From assembly GCA_019693395.1 (NCBI GenBank), contig JAAMXP010004738.1, forward strand, positions 1-24,900: a DNA stretch of 24,900 nt. Reading direction: 5' to 3'. Position 1 is the stretch's first letter. Each line of letters starts with the position of its first letter. The notes below the pieces were generated by a model that saw only the letters and a list, made by a program, of their open reading frames with translations, was not told the origin of the DNA and made no database searches. The position numbers and the translations under genes were made by a program. Source of the stretch: Ettlia oleoabundans (Eukaryota > Chlorophyta > Chlorophyceae > Chlamydomonadales). Below are positions 1 to 10,458 of this stretch, piece after piece.

Positions 1-24
1 CCCCCCACCCACCCCATTCCTCAC

Positions 25-3000
25 CGAGTAGCACATGCGCGTCATTGCGTTCATCACCGTCCATGCCAGGTCCTCGTGGTCGCTCTGAGGGTCAGCAACA
101 GCATACACGCCAAACAGACCTGCGGGAGCATGGGGGGGATAAACGTATGTGTGCTAGTAGGGAGGGGCAGGGCAGCCAGGATTGCCTTGAAAGAGCCTGC
201 GCGAGCGTGCTGCAAGGAATGCCATGCTTTCATCCCTCATTTGCCTTCACCACAACCAACCCACAGGCTGTGCAGTACCCTCTCCTTGAGCTGTCGTGGC
301 AGGTGATCACAGCCTGACACCACCGCTTCGCCACTGACCCTCGCCATGACACACATGCACATGCATGCAAATCTGCCAAACCCACTCACTCACCCATTCA
401 CCCACTAACCCAACATCCCACGCATGCACAGCCTGTCACCTGCGCACCTGTGTCGTGGTAGTTTGTGTTGAAGGCCATGTATGAGTGTGCCAGCTTGTTG
501 GAGGCCACAGTCTGGGCCAGGCGGCTGCCCATGTCCATGCCAGCGCCGCTGTTCTTGTCCCACGCACCCAACATCGTCTGCACACAACACGATCAAGGAC
601 AACTATAAATCATCAGAGGCTTGGTACAACAGGAGGGCCAGCCTTCTGCGCTAATTGCCCCCAGTTTGCTGTAGCAGATTTGCCGCTAATGCTCCTCTGT
701 CCTGCCCTGCCCCGCCCTGGCCTGCAACCCTCTCAGCCCATAGCATGCGTTGGACTCAAATGTTACGTCCAAGCCACCAGCAAGAGGCCGGTGCGACCAA
801 GCAAACCCCTGCCCCTGGCTTGCCTGCATGACCATGAGTGGTATGGAGTCTGGGTCGGTCCAGGAGGCTCCCTTGAAGGCCACTGCAAACTGCATGTTGG
901 GCTGGTCGGGGTCGCGGATGCGCACATCGCTGCCCGTGAAAATGGCGGGAGCCTGCGGTGTGCGAACACATGACATGGATGGGTAGGACGTGCAGGGGTT
1001 TGTCACATGGGTAGGGGGTGGAGGATGGGGTGGGTTGATTTACAGGGAGCTGGGCCCTCAAAGCAAATGAGAGGGACAACATACTTGTTGGACAGCAGCT
1101 TGCAGACCAGCATCTGCACAAAGGCCGGACGGCACTCCACCTACTTCCCAAATGCTCCATAGCTCCCTATTGAGTTTGCCAGACGCCTGCCTCGCCCCTG
1201 CCCCTCCCAATGCTATCTTCTAGCCTGAGCCCCATCATCTCCCTTCCACTCCCTTTGCCTCCGCAAGTCTGCCCCTCCATGTCTAAACCCCACTCCCCAG
1301 CCCGGCCTTTCCCTTCATCCCTCCCCTGCCCCTGCTCACCTCCTTCACCAGCTCCCCTGCCGATTTGCCGCTGGAAGGCAGCTTGGCAAAGGCCTTCTCC
1401 GCCGCATTCACCAGCGACTCGTGGTTGACGGCACCGGCAGCAGAGATAACCATGCGGGGGGCGGTGTAGTTGCCAGCTATGTAGTCAGCCAGATGCTGGC
1501 GTGTGATGCTCCTGCACATACACACACAAACAGGTCTACTTGAATGAATGAGGGTGTGGGTGGGTGCGATTTGTAACATCTTGTGCCGTCTGCAAAAACA
1601 CTAGTGCCAAAAAGCATCAGCCCAAGTTAAGGTGGGGTTGGGTTGTGGCATGCAGTGCTGGTTGGAGGGAGCGCATTGCTTTTCCTGCTGCAGACACCTT
1701 TTTCTGCCCGTGCTGCACGCCCCGCCCCGCCCCACCCACCTGACATTCTCAGCAGGCCCCAGGATTGTGCGGCCCAATGGCGAGTGCTGGAAGGCTGTGG
1801 CGTGCAGGTGGTCAAACACAACCTCCTCGGGAATCCCCTCAACCTGCACCACGCACACTGCTGGGGCAGGCATGTGGGCAGCCAGGCAGTTGGCCAGGAC
1901 CGGCATTATGCCTGAAGCTGTCAGATCCGACGAAAACGCATGCACTTTACTGCGCTGCCCTGGACATGCTTCAGGAGATCGGCGACTGCAACCCTAGGTG
2001 TGGCGTGAGGTGTTTCCGCAGTACATCCCCATACATGCGTCCACCCCCCATGCCGCACCTCCTGCATCTCCCGCAGGATGACGTCCCTCTCCCGCTCAAT
2101 GGCGCGCTCATCCAGGTTTGAGTTCTGCAGTATGTCGGCCAGGATATCAAGCGCCTGCGGCACATCCTTCTCAAACACCTTGGCATAGTAGCAGGTCTGC
2201 GCGGCAGGCAGGAGGGCGGCAGGTGCGGTGAGTGGCGAATGGGGATGGCGTGCAAGTTTGATTGTCAGGGCTGTTGAACCGGGGGCCGGCGGTAGTGCAC
2301 TGGTGCAATGGTGATGGGGTAGCAGCACTTTCTTGCGGCAGGGTCTCCATTCTCAAACGCCTGCTTGGTGCTCCAGCTCTGACGCAACACACTGGAGCCA
2401 GACAACCTCCAATTACACACTAACCAGCACTGATGGTCCTGATATCCGTTCCACCCTGTCGCTGACCGGCCAGATGCTTCGTGAGGGTGGGGCACCGCAC
2501 CTGCTCGCGGGAGGTGTACGCATTGAGGTGGCCGCCCATGTTTTCAATCTCAACCTCCAGGTCACGCACCGTGCGGGTCTGCAGGCAACAACGTGCACAA
2601 GGTGCCAGCATCCACGTCAAGCCAGCCAGCGAATAAACAGCAGCTGGGGATGCACACGAGCAGGTGCTTTGGGACATGGCATATGTCCCCTTGGATTGCA
2701 TGCACCACAACTTCCGCACATCTACATTCTTGTTAGAGTCTGCATGCACGGTGCTGATCCCCAGTCAAGTCAAAAGCCCAGCAACACCTGATGAGCTGCT
2801 GCGGCCAAGCAGCCCACTGCCAGCTTACCACCATTGCCACACCATTTAGCCGCCACCCACTCACCGTGGTGCCCTTGAAGGCCATGTGCTCCAGGAAGTG
2901 TGCAGTGCCATTGCTGGCGTCTGTCTCATAGCGGCTACCGGCATCAATCCACACTCCCACAGTTGCGGTGCTAGCATGGGGCACCGCCTCGCTAGCCACC

Positions 3001-3390
3001 CGCAGACCGTTGGGCAAGCGTGTCACCTGCGAGGATGGGCTATGTGTTGACAGGTGGGTTGAGTTAAAGGCAGCATTGCTGCACCTGTACCACTGGTGCA
3101 AGTTTAAAGCTTCTGTAACACGAAAAGGCGAACAAAAAGTCAACAGCGCACGTTGCTGCTGCGCTGCCGTGGGCGGCACGCTGGCAATTGGGCAACATCA
3201 ACAGACCCCGGCTTGCCTTTGTTTCTGGCAACTGCGCCAGTGCTGGTGTGAGGTTCAGCTGCTGCGCAAAGGGGCTACCAAAGCGGAGATAGGGACTCTG
3301 CTCCGCCAAGGCGGCCTCGGCCGCGAACCCACGGCTGGCCTGCTGCCCTAGCAGCCCCAGCAGCCGCTGGCCTTGCCGCAGTCGCAACAT
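25..3390 (-). CDS. MPPB: Mitochondrial processing peptidase beta subunit, 3' end off the window
   Basis: Catalytic subunit of the matrix peptidase (M16 family) that removes presequences from imported proteins; in plants it is also the core-1 subunit of complex III. Exons on the minus strand: 3390-3217, 3026-2865, 2578-2501, 2196-2059, 1843-1740, 1511-1340, 952-824, 577-448, 119-25; the last ends at a GTGAGG donor, so more exons lie beyond the left edge. Residues 1-23 are Arg-rich, without acidic residues, and end in SRGFA, as a mitochondrial presequence should. The zinc site HFLEH is at residues 101-105 and the third ligand is probably Glu181 in VILRE. Conserved blocks [26 protein letters not shown] and [15 protein letters not shown] confirm the beta rather than the alpha subunit, since the alpha subunit lacks HxxEH. 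All joins are in phase. Introns 1 and 7 use GC donors. It lies head-to-head with the lipase gene. Confidence 0.95.
578..823 (-). other. GC-AG intron 7 of MPP-beta
   Basis: Exon 7 ends ATG GTC ATG CAG and the next bases are GCAAGC; the acceptor is TGTGTGCAG before ACG ATG TTG. The junction gives [14 protein letters not shown], which matches plant MPP-beta (LMVMQTMLGSWNKN) exactly in length. No GT donor near the site preserves this block. The hexamer is the same as at intron 1. Confidence 0.8.
3027..3216 (-). other. GC-AG intron 1 of MPP-beta
   Basis: The exon 1 side reads ..ACA AAG followed by GCAAGC, and the acceptor is CTCGCAG before GTG ACA CGC. Splicing here gives [15 protein letters not shown], which matches the plant MPP-beta block PETR-VTTLPNGLRV without gap. 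The nearest GT (GGGTCTG, about 11 bases further in) would add residues and break the frame. This is a non-canonical but known donor class, with strong AG|GCAAG complementarity to U1. Confidence 0.8.
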
Positions 3391-3737
3391 GTCTGTGCAC
3401 CGCCCCCAGGTCGCAGGAGGCTAACCCTCAGGCCTGTTGTGACAGCGCAACCCTATGCCCCTGGGGGTCGCTTGTTTTGAACGGCGATGTGGCTCACGAA
3501 AAGGGCCCTGATGACGCCGTTTGGGAGACCTCAGTAAATAAGAAAGGGCTGGAATAGAATACAGCGTGGCACCGCTCCCGCAATAGTCACCTGAAGCTCA
3601 ATTGGCGCTTCTTCGGCATCGATCAAGTTTTATCGCGGCTCTGTGCACAAGGTATTGCTGCTTAGGCATTGCGTCACTGAAGCTCGGTAGGCAGCACCAC
3701 GGCAGCAACAGGAAGAGCAACGCGTTCCGTGATCGAC
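3391..3737. promoter_or_regulatory. Divergent intergenic region, MPP-beta / lipase
   Basis: This 347 bp stretch between two ATG codons facing away from each other must hold both 5' UTRs and both promoters. I see no TATA box or clear repeated motif. A slightly A-rich patch at about 3533-3561 stands out from the GC-rich surroundings. Bidirectional promoter activity is inferred from the layout only. Confidence 0.5.
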
Positions 3738-6591
3738 ATGGCAGGCGAACGCGCGGTTGTTGAGCTGGAGGAGAAGCTCAAACAGACGGCAGGAGGAGTA
3801 GCTGAGCAGCCGACCTTCCGCTTGCCCGAGTCGCTACCTGTGGGCGTCCCCACAACTTGTTATGATGAGGTGCGTTGCAGGCACCGCGGCCGCCCCAGGG
3901 CTGCTGCAAGGTTGGGCGCCAGCCGCCCACCACCTGTCGCCGGGTAGCTGCCCGCTCACTGGCTCGCACGCAGTACCGCTGTTGCACGATTACGACTACC
4001 CTCACTGTCCCCAAATTTCCCCGCACTGCCCACCAAACTGCGCCCACAGGTCAAGCCGGAGGTGTACCTAGGGCCCCGTGGCCAGCATCGCGTGATGGTC
4101 AACCGCGACGGGCTGGAGCTGCAGACCTTCTTCTGGCCAGCAGCACCCGCAGACGCAAAGGCTGTGGTGTTGTTTGTCCATGGCCATGGCGCGCATCTCA
4201 TGTTTGAAGTTCTCAAACAGACGGTTCGTGAATGCTGCTGGCATGTTGTGTCCAATCAACGTGTTGCAGTGTTGGTACGTTCGGTGGGTGGTGCTGGCCT
4301 TCTTGATCACTTGCCTGCCCGCCTGCATCCATGCATTCCTGCCACTCATCCATGCCTGCTGCTGATGACCATGGACCCGCCTGCAGGGCTTGGGGCAGCC
4401 ACCCCAGTACGAGGATAGCTGGGTGCAGCAGTGGAACCAGCGCAGCATCAGCGTGTGCGGCCTGGACCTGCAGGTGGGCACGCTGCCTATGGCCTGCATA
4501 CCGCCGTTGACCCATCAACACCTTTGCCCATCCCTGCAGTCACCTCCTCTGGCAAATGATGACTGATGATGTGGTTATAAACATCTCTAGCAGCGCTGAG
4601 CCTCTTTCATTATATGGTGTTGTGCGCGTGCGTGCACCCTCTCATCTATATTGCAGGGTTGCGGGCGCAGCGAGGGAAAGCAGGGGCTGCGGTTCTACGT
4701 GGAGCGCTTTGAGGACTATGTGGAGGATGTGCTGCAGCTGGCCAGGTGCGCTGCCTGGCTAACCTGGCAGCTGCGCTTTACTCTCGTGTTTTCAGTGGGC
4801 CTCGACGCAGGGAGGTTGCAGTGCAGAGCGGGGGTCGTGGGCCGCACCGTTCTTCGGCTGCCTTGCAGCCGATGACTGGCGCACTGGTCATGGGTTGAAT
4901 GGTTCTGCGGCTTGCTTCGCCAACCCTTTCCGCTCTAAGCTGGTGCGGGGCTGTGCCGCGCTGTCGCCTTTTAATCCAATACCCCTTCCCCTCGTGCTGT
5001 CCTTGATGCGCCTGCTCCCAAGTTGTTGCAGGGCTGTGCGCGACGAAACGCTGGATGTGCCCGGGTTTGCGGGGCTGCCTGTCTACATCTGCGGCATCTC
5101 CATGGGAGGCTGCATTGCCTTCAACGCGGTGCTGGCAGACAAGGCCTCAGGAGAGGGGCTGATCAAGTGAGCGTGCCAGTGGTTCTGCCCAGCAATACAT
5201 ACCAGCAAATTTGTTTGCACTTTTCCTGCTCCATCTGCTCCGAATGTGGATAGGCCCCTCGGCTGTCTTAACAACACCTGAGTGGTTCTGGGCCGGCAAT
5301 GTCGCCGCTTGCTTAGTTAGCAAATCATCCTGCCCCGGACGGGCTGTGCCTGGTATCCTGAGCGCCCGCTGACGTGCTATGCCTGCTGTCGTCCCTCACT
5401 GGTGTTCTGTGTCCCGACTGCCCTTACTGGCGCACCCTGCATGCTGCAGGGGCGCTGTGCTGATGGCCCCCATGCTCTCCCTTGAGAAGGTGAGCCGCAA
5501 GGGCCTCAACCCATACATGCGCCCCATCGCCAACCTGCTGAGCAAGCTGGTGCCCACAGCCGCCATCGTGGCGACCGAGAAGAACATACTCTACCCCAAC
5601 ATCCAGGTAAAGCAAGTGCTGCACGGCGTCCGCTGCGGGGGGGGTTCCATTTGCATGTGCGCCTGTCACGACCTCAGTACTGTTCATCTCATGGTTTCAA
5701 GCGCGGATTGGCGTGAAGCAGGTGCACGATGAAGGATTCATTTGCCACCCCCAGCCAGTTGATTGATGGATGCTGACTGCGTGGTTAGGCCTGGGACAAC
5801 CAGGATGGTTTGCCGCACATTATGTCAGCGCCTGGGTCTCGAGCTGGTTCTTGCCATTGCCCCATCACAACGGTGCAGGCCCAGTGGGACAACGACCCTC
5901 TGGTGTGCCACGTCAACACGCGGGTGCGCAACGCCAGCGAGTACCTCCGCATCACCGAGCAGTGCATGCAGGTATGTGGGGCAGGGGGATGACTGACAGA
6001 AGGGGAGGCAGATCGAAACGGTAACGAGTGTCTTGCCAGGCTCCAATGTGGCTGATTCTCCTGCAACTGGGAGGCATACCTGATGCCAAGTACTTTACAC
6101 ACCCAGTTTGATTGTGCGCTCGCCGCACAACCACACCCCCGCTGGCATGTTGCCACATGCTATTTGCAAAGCGCATAGCCTGCCCACGTCCACTGTGCCA
6201 TGCTTTGTCATGCTGTGACATTTCTGCCTCCTGCATTCTGCAGCGCCTGGAGGAGTTCAGCATACCCTTCCTGCTGTTCCACAGCGAGAACGACACAATG
6301 GTGGACTGTGACGGCAGCAAGGCACTCTACATGCGCTCCAAGGTAGCACGACATGGCTGCCCAGCTGCCTGGCTGCGCTGCCCTTCAAGCTTGGAGGAGC
6401 CCAGCTGCCCTGGTAACCACCCCTGGCCCCCGCGTCTCCCACACCCGCACTTGTTTCCTCCGTGCCCCTCCCTGCAGTCTGAGGACAAGACGCTGCGCCT
6501 GGTCAATCACATGTGGCACATCCTGGTCAGGGAGGAGGGCAACGAGAAGATCAACGCTGCTATCGCCGACTGGGTGCTGGAGCGGGCATGA
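3738..6591 (+). CDS. Monoacylglycerol-lipase-like alpha/beta hydrolase
   Basis: Serine hydrolase of the MGL/lysophospholipase type, expected to cleave acyl esters of glycerolipids and so act in lipid turnover. Exons: 3738-3869, 4050-4223, 4387-4473, 4657-4745, 5032-5166, 5450-5606, 5879-5971, 6244-6342, 6478-6591; they join in phase to 359 aa. The oxyanion-hole motif is VLFVHGHG (exon 2). GCGRSEG followed by YVERFEDYVEDV matches the MGL block GHGRSEG..V..FDDYVDDV. The nucleophile motif GISMGG puts Ser at about residue 184, the acid Asp at 306 (ENDTMVD) and His at 336 (MWHIL), so the triad is complete. Block DSWVQQWNQRSISVCGLD is typical of an algal subgroup. I see no signal peptide or membrane segment. 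The start is the first in-frame ATG; a GTG lies three codons upstream. The exact substrate cannot be read from sequence. Confidence 0.9.
6343..6477 (+). other. Stop-free, length-3n last intron of the lipase gene
   Basis: This 135 bp intron (GTAGCA...CTGCAG) lies between the exon with the catalytic Asp and the exon with the catalytic His. It has no in-frame stop, so retention would insert 45 residues, Pro/Cys rich, without shifting frame. The spliced form matches the family length, so I treat it as an intron. Retention is possible but unproven. Confidence 0.45.
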
Positions 6592-7012
6592 CCATGACTG
6601 GTACAGAGGCCCCCCATCATTGTGTACGCAGGCTGTGCGAGGCCTGGGGCCCCAGATCCCAGAACATCAAGCACCCAAAAGCCTGATATCCCCTGCGGAG
6701 TGAATATTGCTGGCATGCAACATCATGGCCACGTCTTTCCTTGCACCAATGCTGCACTAACAACGCGAATGCCATCCTTTCATTTTATTTGGCATGTGTC
6801 CCTCCCGTGTACAGAGCTACTGCTATGCAGTCTGTGTCTCCCTCCTTTGTTCATTCCTTGCTTTTTGTAGCGCAGTCTCCATTTTTCCCCGAGATACTAC
6901 CCCTCTTTTGCCAGTGATAGTTGGCCGAGTCCAGGCCATCATTTGTTCTGATGAGCACACTGGTGACCCATTCATTACAGTTCAATAACTACCTGTAGCA
7001 ACATAGCATCTG
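6592..7012. other. Convergent 3' intergenic region, lipase / TsaE
   Basis: This 421 bp tail-to-tail interval holds the two 3' UTRs. It is less GC-rich than its flanks, with T-rich stretches around 6775-6905. No convincing reading frame, RNA gene or repeat is visible. Confidence 0.6.
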
Positions 7013-8074
7013 CTACAACGAACCGTCCTCTAAATAGCAGCCAAGCCGTGATCCCTCACTCTGCAGGTAGCGGTTCAGCAGCTGCACGCGGGGCAGCCAG
7101 CACTGACCAGCAGGCTGCAGGCAGATCCGCCGCCAGCGCACGTCACTGCTGCCCTCTTCATCACTGCTGCCGTCCTGCTCATCCCCTTCCTCCTCCCCGG
7201 GCCCCCAGCCGCTGCCTCCTACTCTGGAGCCCCCCCCTGCTGCTGCATGCTGCCGCTGTAGCTGCTCTTGCTCTGCTGCATCTAGGATTGATATATGAAC
7301 TGCCAAGTGTTCAGCTGGCTGTTGCTGAGCACTCAGCCGCTCTGGCCACTCCACCAGGCTGACTGCCTGGGAGAAGGAGGTGCGCAGGTCCAGGCGTGCC
7401 AGGTCGTACTGCTCAGTCATGCGGTACAGGTCAAAATGATGAATGGGTGGGCCTGCGCCAGGAGGAACCGCCAGACAAGTGCAAGACACCGTTCACCGTT
7501 GTATTGTCAAGATTAAGGAGCAGGCAGGAGCAGAGTGGACGGGTTGCAGCTGTGGGTTGGGATCTGCACAGGTGGCGACCATGCGGGTCTTGTCACCTGG
7601 ATGATCTGTGTAAATGTTTTGCAGCAGGAATGTGGGAGATGGGACTGGCAGCTCCTCGTCGTCAGCGGCAGCACGGATGAAAGCCCGGCTGCAGGTGGCA
7701 GGAGGGTATGGCGGCAGAAGTCGGCGCATTAGATCTTGAGCAGCACGCTGCAGTCACCACCTGCAAGATGCTCACTGCCGAGCGCACCTAAAGTAACTTT
7801 TTCCTGCTCCCACACTGCCAAACAGCAGGTAACAGTCTGCCGGGTGCAGCTGGGAGGCAAAGTAGTGGGCCAGCAGCTGCGTGGCGGTGGGGCTGGCAGT
7901 CAGCACCGACAAAGCTGGCCGCTCCTGCGGTGTCGCTGCCGCTCCCTGCTGTGCGTCCTGACGCTGCTGGGCCATGATGCCTGCAGCCTCTGCAATCATA
8001 TTCCTCTGGCGCCCGGCTGCTAGGCGCGCTTGTAAGACGGGCAGCATTCCAAGACGCGCAGGGGCGGTGGGCAT
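7013..8074 (-). CDS. TSAE: TsaE-type ATPase for tRNA t6A synthesis, probably organellar
   Basis: Homologue of bacterial TsaE (YjeE), the ATPase that with TsaB/TsaD supports threonylcarbamoyl transfer to A37 of ANN-decoding tRNAs. Exons: 8074-7788, 7688-7597, 7452-7013; they join in phase to 272 aa. The P-loop GSVGAGKS is at residues 86-93 (the family usually has Thr last), then FSRAFIRAA, the PVPSPTFLLQNIY block and HFDLYRM (about 132-138), and VEWPERL. Together these identify TsaE. Bacterial TsaE is about 150 aa; here an N-terminal Ala/Arg/Gln-rich extension of about 60 aa looks like an organelle targeting peptide, and a C-terminal extension carries a Gly-rich then acidic stretch (EEEGDEQDGSSDEEGSSD). 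The first ATG in this frame is 8074; the frame is open further upstream to a GTG at 8197, so an additional 5' exon is possible. Whether the target is plastid or mitochondrion is not resolved. Confidence 0.85.
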
Positions 8075-8262
8075 TTGGCTCGGAACTCGACAGATAAACT
8101 GCGGAGCTGTATACACGTACCAAACAATCTCATGCGGCTTTCCGCTCAGGCGAAACACCGGCTGAGCTGGAGCTACCGTCAGAAGAAAAATTCTCACATG
8201 GGCGCCAAATCATGGGCGACACCCGTTGAACTCTGAGTTCCTGATTGAAATCGGAAGGGGGT
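8075..8262. promoter_or_regulatory. Divergent intergenic region, TsaE / PEX10
   Basis: Only 188 bp separate the two proposed start codons, so both promoters and 5' UTRs must lie here or overlap. No TATA box or strong motif is visible. If TsaE starts further upstream the interval is even shorter. Confidence 0.45.
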
Positions 8263-9745
8263 ATGGCGGAGTCCGGCTCTTCTCGGCAGCCTGGCGAGGC
8301 GTTTCCGCCCGCTGCGCAGCCCAATTTAATCAGGGCGCAGCAGAAGGTACATCATAGATGGGCCATACTGCCCCAAACCCCTCCCGCTCCCCCCAGGGCA
8401 GCAGACACAGGTGCCGCCACCGCCCCTTGCCTCCTCCACTGCATTACATCTGACTAGCCCTGTTCCCCCTTGGCTTTGCGGCATTTCTTCTGTGCAGGAC
8501 GAGCTATATCTACAGCACCTTACAGATGCCTGTCACGATGCGGTGCGGCGGGTGCTGGGGCCACGCCGTGCGCTGCGCTGGGCCGATGAGACCCGAGCCC
8601 TGTCTCAGCTCCTCTACTTTGCGCTGACTACTGGAGTGGGACAGCAGACACCTGGGGAGGAGTATTGCGATATAATACAGGTGGCAGGTGCACCCGGCAC
8701 GCTGCCAGGGTCCGCTCGACGTGGCCTTCTGGTGGTGCTGCAAGCGCTGGGTCCCTACCTGGCCGACCTACTGGCGGCGCCGCAGGACGACGGCTTTCTG
8801 GCCTGGCAGCAGGCGCAAGCTGCAGCACAGGCCCGTGCCTCAGCAGCTTCAGAGCAACAGAGGTTAGCAGAGCAGCAGCAGCCAGCGACAACGGCAGCTC
8901 TGCTATTGCAGCGGCTAGCAGAAGCGGCGCGGCACCTGGGTGCTGTGGTGCATGAGGCGGCGCAGCCGGTGACTTGTCATCTGCCTGCAGCACTGGCCTT
9001 CCTTAGAGAGCACGGGGCAACATTGTTGCGCATTCATCTTGCCCTCTTCTACGTTTTTGGCCTCTACTATCAACCCTCCAAGCGTTTGACAGGTGGGGCA
9101 AACTGCGGGTGGAAAGGGGGGGCCCAGGGGGCAGGAGCGGCCCTGGGCCACCCCCCCTACTGGTGCTGCTGCTGCTGTTCACACTGCTGTCACAAATGGC
9201 CACTGCTGCGTCAACTCCTGTGCCATAAACATTACCTACACCGCCGCCGCTGTGCTGTGCTGCATTGCGCAGGTGTGCGCTACCTGTTCCTGGGGCGCGC
9301 GTTTGACGGGCGCCCCAGCTATCGCTTCCTTGGCCTGCTGCTGTTTGGACAGCTCGGAATATCAGGCCTGCTGTGGCTGCTGCGGCGGCACGGCGGGCTG
9401 CCACAGCTCCTGCTGGCGGGAGCAGGCGGCCAGGGGCTGGCAGCGCAGCGGCAGGCACATGCAATCCTGCTGTCGGAAGATGGGAAGCCAATGCCAGACA
9501 CCATACAAGAGGCAACAGGAGGGGGCGGGCGGCTGCCTGCAGCTGACGCAGGCAGAGAGGTGCCCGGCAGCCGCAAGTGCCCGCTGTGCCTGTCGGCGCG
9601 GGTGCACCCCACTGGCACCCCCTGCGGCCACGTCTTCTGCTGGCACTGCATCACCGATTGGTGCAACCAGAAGCCCGAGTGCCCGCTGTGTCGCGCTGAC
9701 TTCACGCCCTCATCGCTGGTCTGCGTGCGACATGCCGACTTTTGA
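8263..9745 (+). CDS. PEX10: Peroxin-10, peroxisomal RING E3 ubiquitin ligase subunit
   Basis: Integral peroxisomal membrane protein that, with PEX2 and PEX12, forms the ubiquitin ligase channel recycling the import receptor PEX5. Exons: 8263-8346, 8498-9092, 9273-9745; they join in phase to 383 aa. The N-terminus [16 protein letters not shown] spans intron 1 and matches the PEX10 start. The splice at 9092/9273 gives [13 protein letters not shown], matching plant PEX10 (SKR..GIRYVFIG). Hydrophobic stretches include [16 protein letters not shown] and [19 protein letters not shown]. The C-terminal RING is complete: Cys329, Cys332, Cys344, His346, Cys349, Cys352, Cys363, Cys366. ATG 8263 is chosen because it directly precedes the conserved N-terminal helix and has no upstream in-frame ATG. 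Intron 2 is stop-free (see its own entry). Confidence 0.95.
9093..9272 (+). other. Exitron-like intron 2 of PEX10 (180 bp, stop-free)
   Basis: The donor is ACAG|GTGGGG and the acceptor TTGCGCAG|GTGTGC. The length is 180 bp, a multiple of three, with no in-frame stop. Retention would add 60 residues rich in Cys and His, including a run of five Cys encoded by a TGC/CTG tract near 9162-9180. Family conservation across the splice junction (SKR..G-VRYLF) shows that the spliced form is the standard protein. The insert would fall between predicted membrane segments. Confidence 0.75.
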
Positions 9746-10458
9746 TCCCCTCCCAGCTTGCCATCTTAATATCCTATCTGTCTACCACAAACTTCCGACC
9801 TGCTTACCACTGCTGCACACCTGTTAAGAAAATGCAGGCTATGCAGCTATCTGCTTACAGCATGCACCATGGGTTGCAGCATGCCGCTGCCTCGCTACAG
9901 ATTCGTGGTGGCGGGGGATGGCAACAGTGCGGGCCAGGCACACGGTACTCGAGATGGACTGTGGCGTGAGGGGCAAAAGACAAGGCAAGGAAAATGTGAT
10001 GGGGGTGACAAAAATGCAGCTATGTGGTTTGCAGGTCATGCGGTGGTTGGGCCAAGAGACAGAGAGAGGGGAGGTGCCAGATGGCAGCCGCCTGGGGTCT
10101 GCAGCAGGCACAGCAAGAGAGGCAAGGAAATATAAGGCGTAGCAGCAGCGGGTCAACGAGACAAGTGCAGGTTGTTAGCACCACAAGAATGGGGTATGAA
10201 GACCGGGGGGGACAGGGCACAGAGAAAATACCAGGGGGGTTGGGGTGCTTGTGGTGCGGCTCATGCGTGGGTGTCAAAGCGATACAGGCCGCAATAGAGC
10301 GGCGGCATACGGTGGCGGTGCCATGGGGGCATCAACCAGCGGCAATAGTCAGAAGGGCAACCTGCACCAGCTAACCACCGGAAGCAGGTGTTCATATCGA
10401 GAGCACCGGCTGGGGCTCGGTGCTGCTGGCGCAGAAGCAGGGACAGAGGAGCAGGGTG
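9746..10458. other. Convergent 3' intergenic region, PEX10 / MUT9-like kinase
   Basis: This 713 bp tail-to-tail interval has several short open frames on both strands, none with recognisable domains, family similarity or splice-supported extension. Purine-rich stretches on the plus strand occur at about 9966-10010 and 10190-10235. It probably consists of two 3' UTRs plus spacer. Confidence 0.55.

Noticed and set aside
485..973. A 162-codon plus-strand frame antisense to MPP-beta
   Set aside because: It is antisense to two well-conserved MPP-beta exons and the intron between them; no recognisable product.
4556..4601. Possible C/D-box snoRNA (ATGATGA...CTGA) in lipase intron 3
   Set aside because: Boxes are only about 40 bases apart, no terminal stem pairs, and C'/D' placement is not credible.
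9093..9827. A 244-codon open frame overlapping PEX10 in another frame
   Set aside because: It follows the GC bias over the PEX10 RING exon and intron, has no domain, and PEX10 accounts for the same bases with full family conservation.
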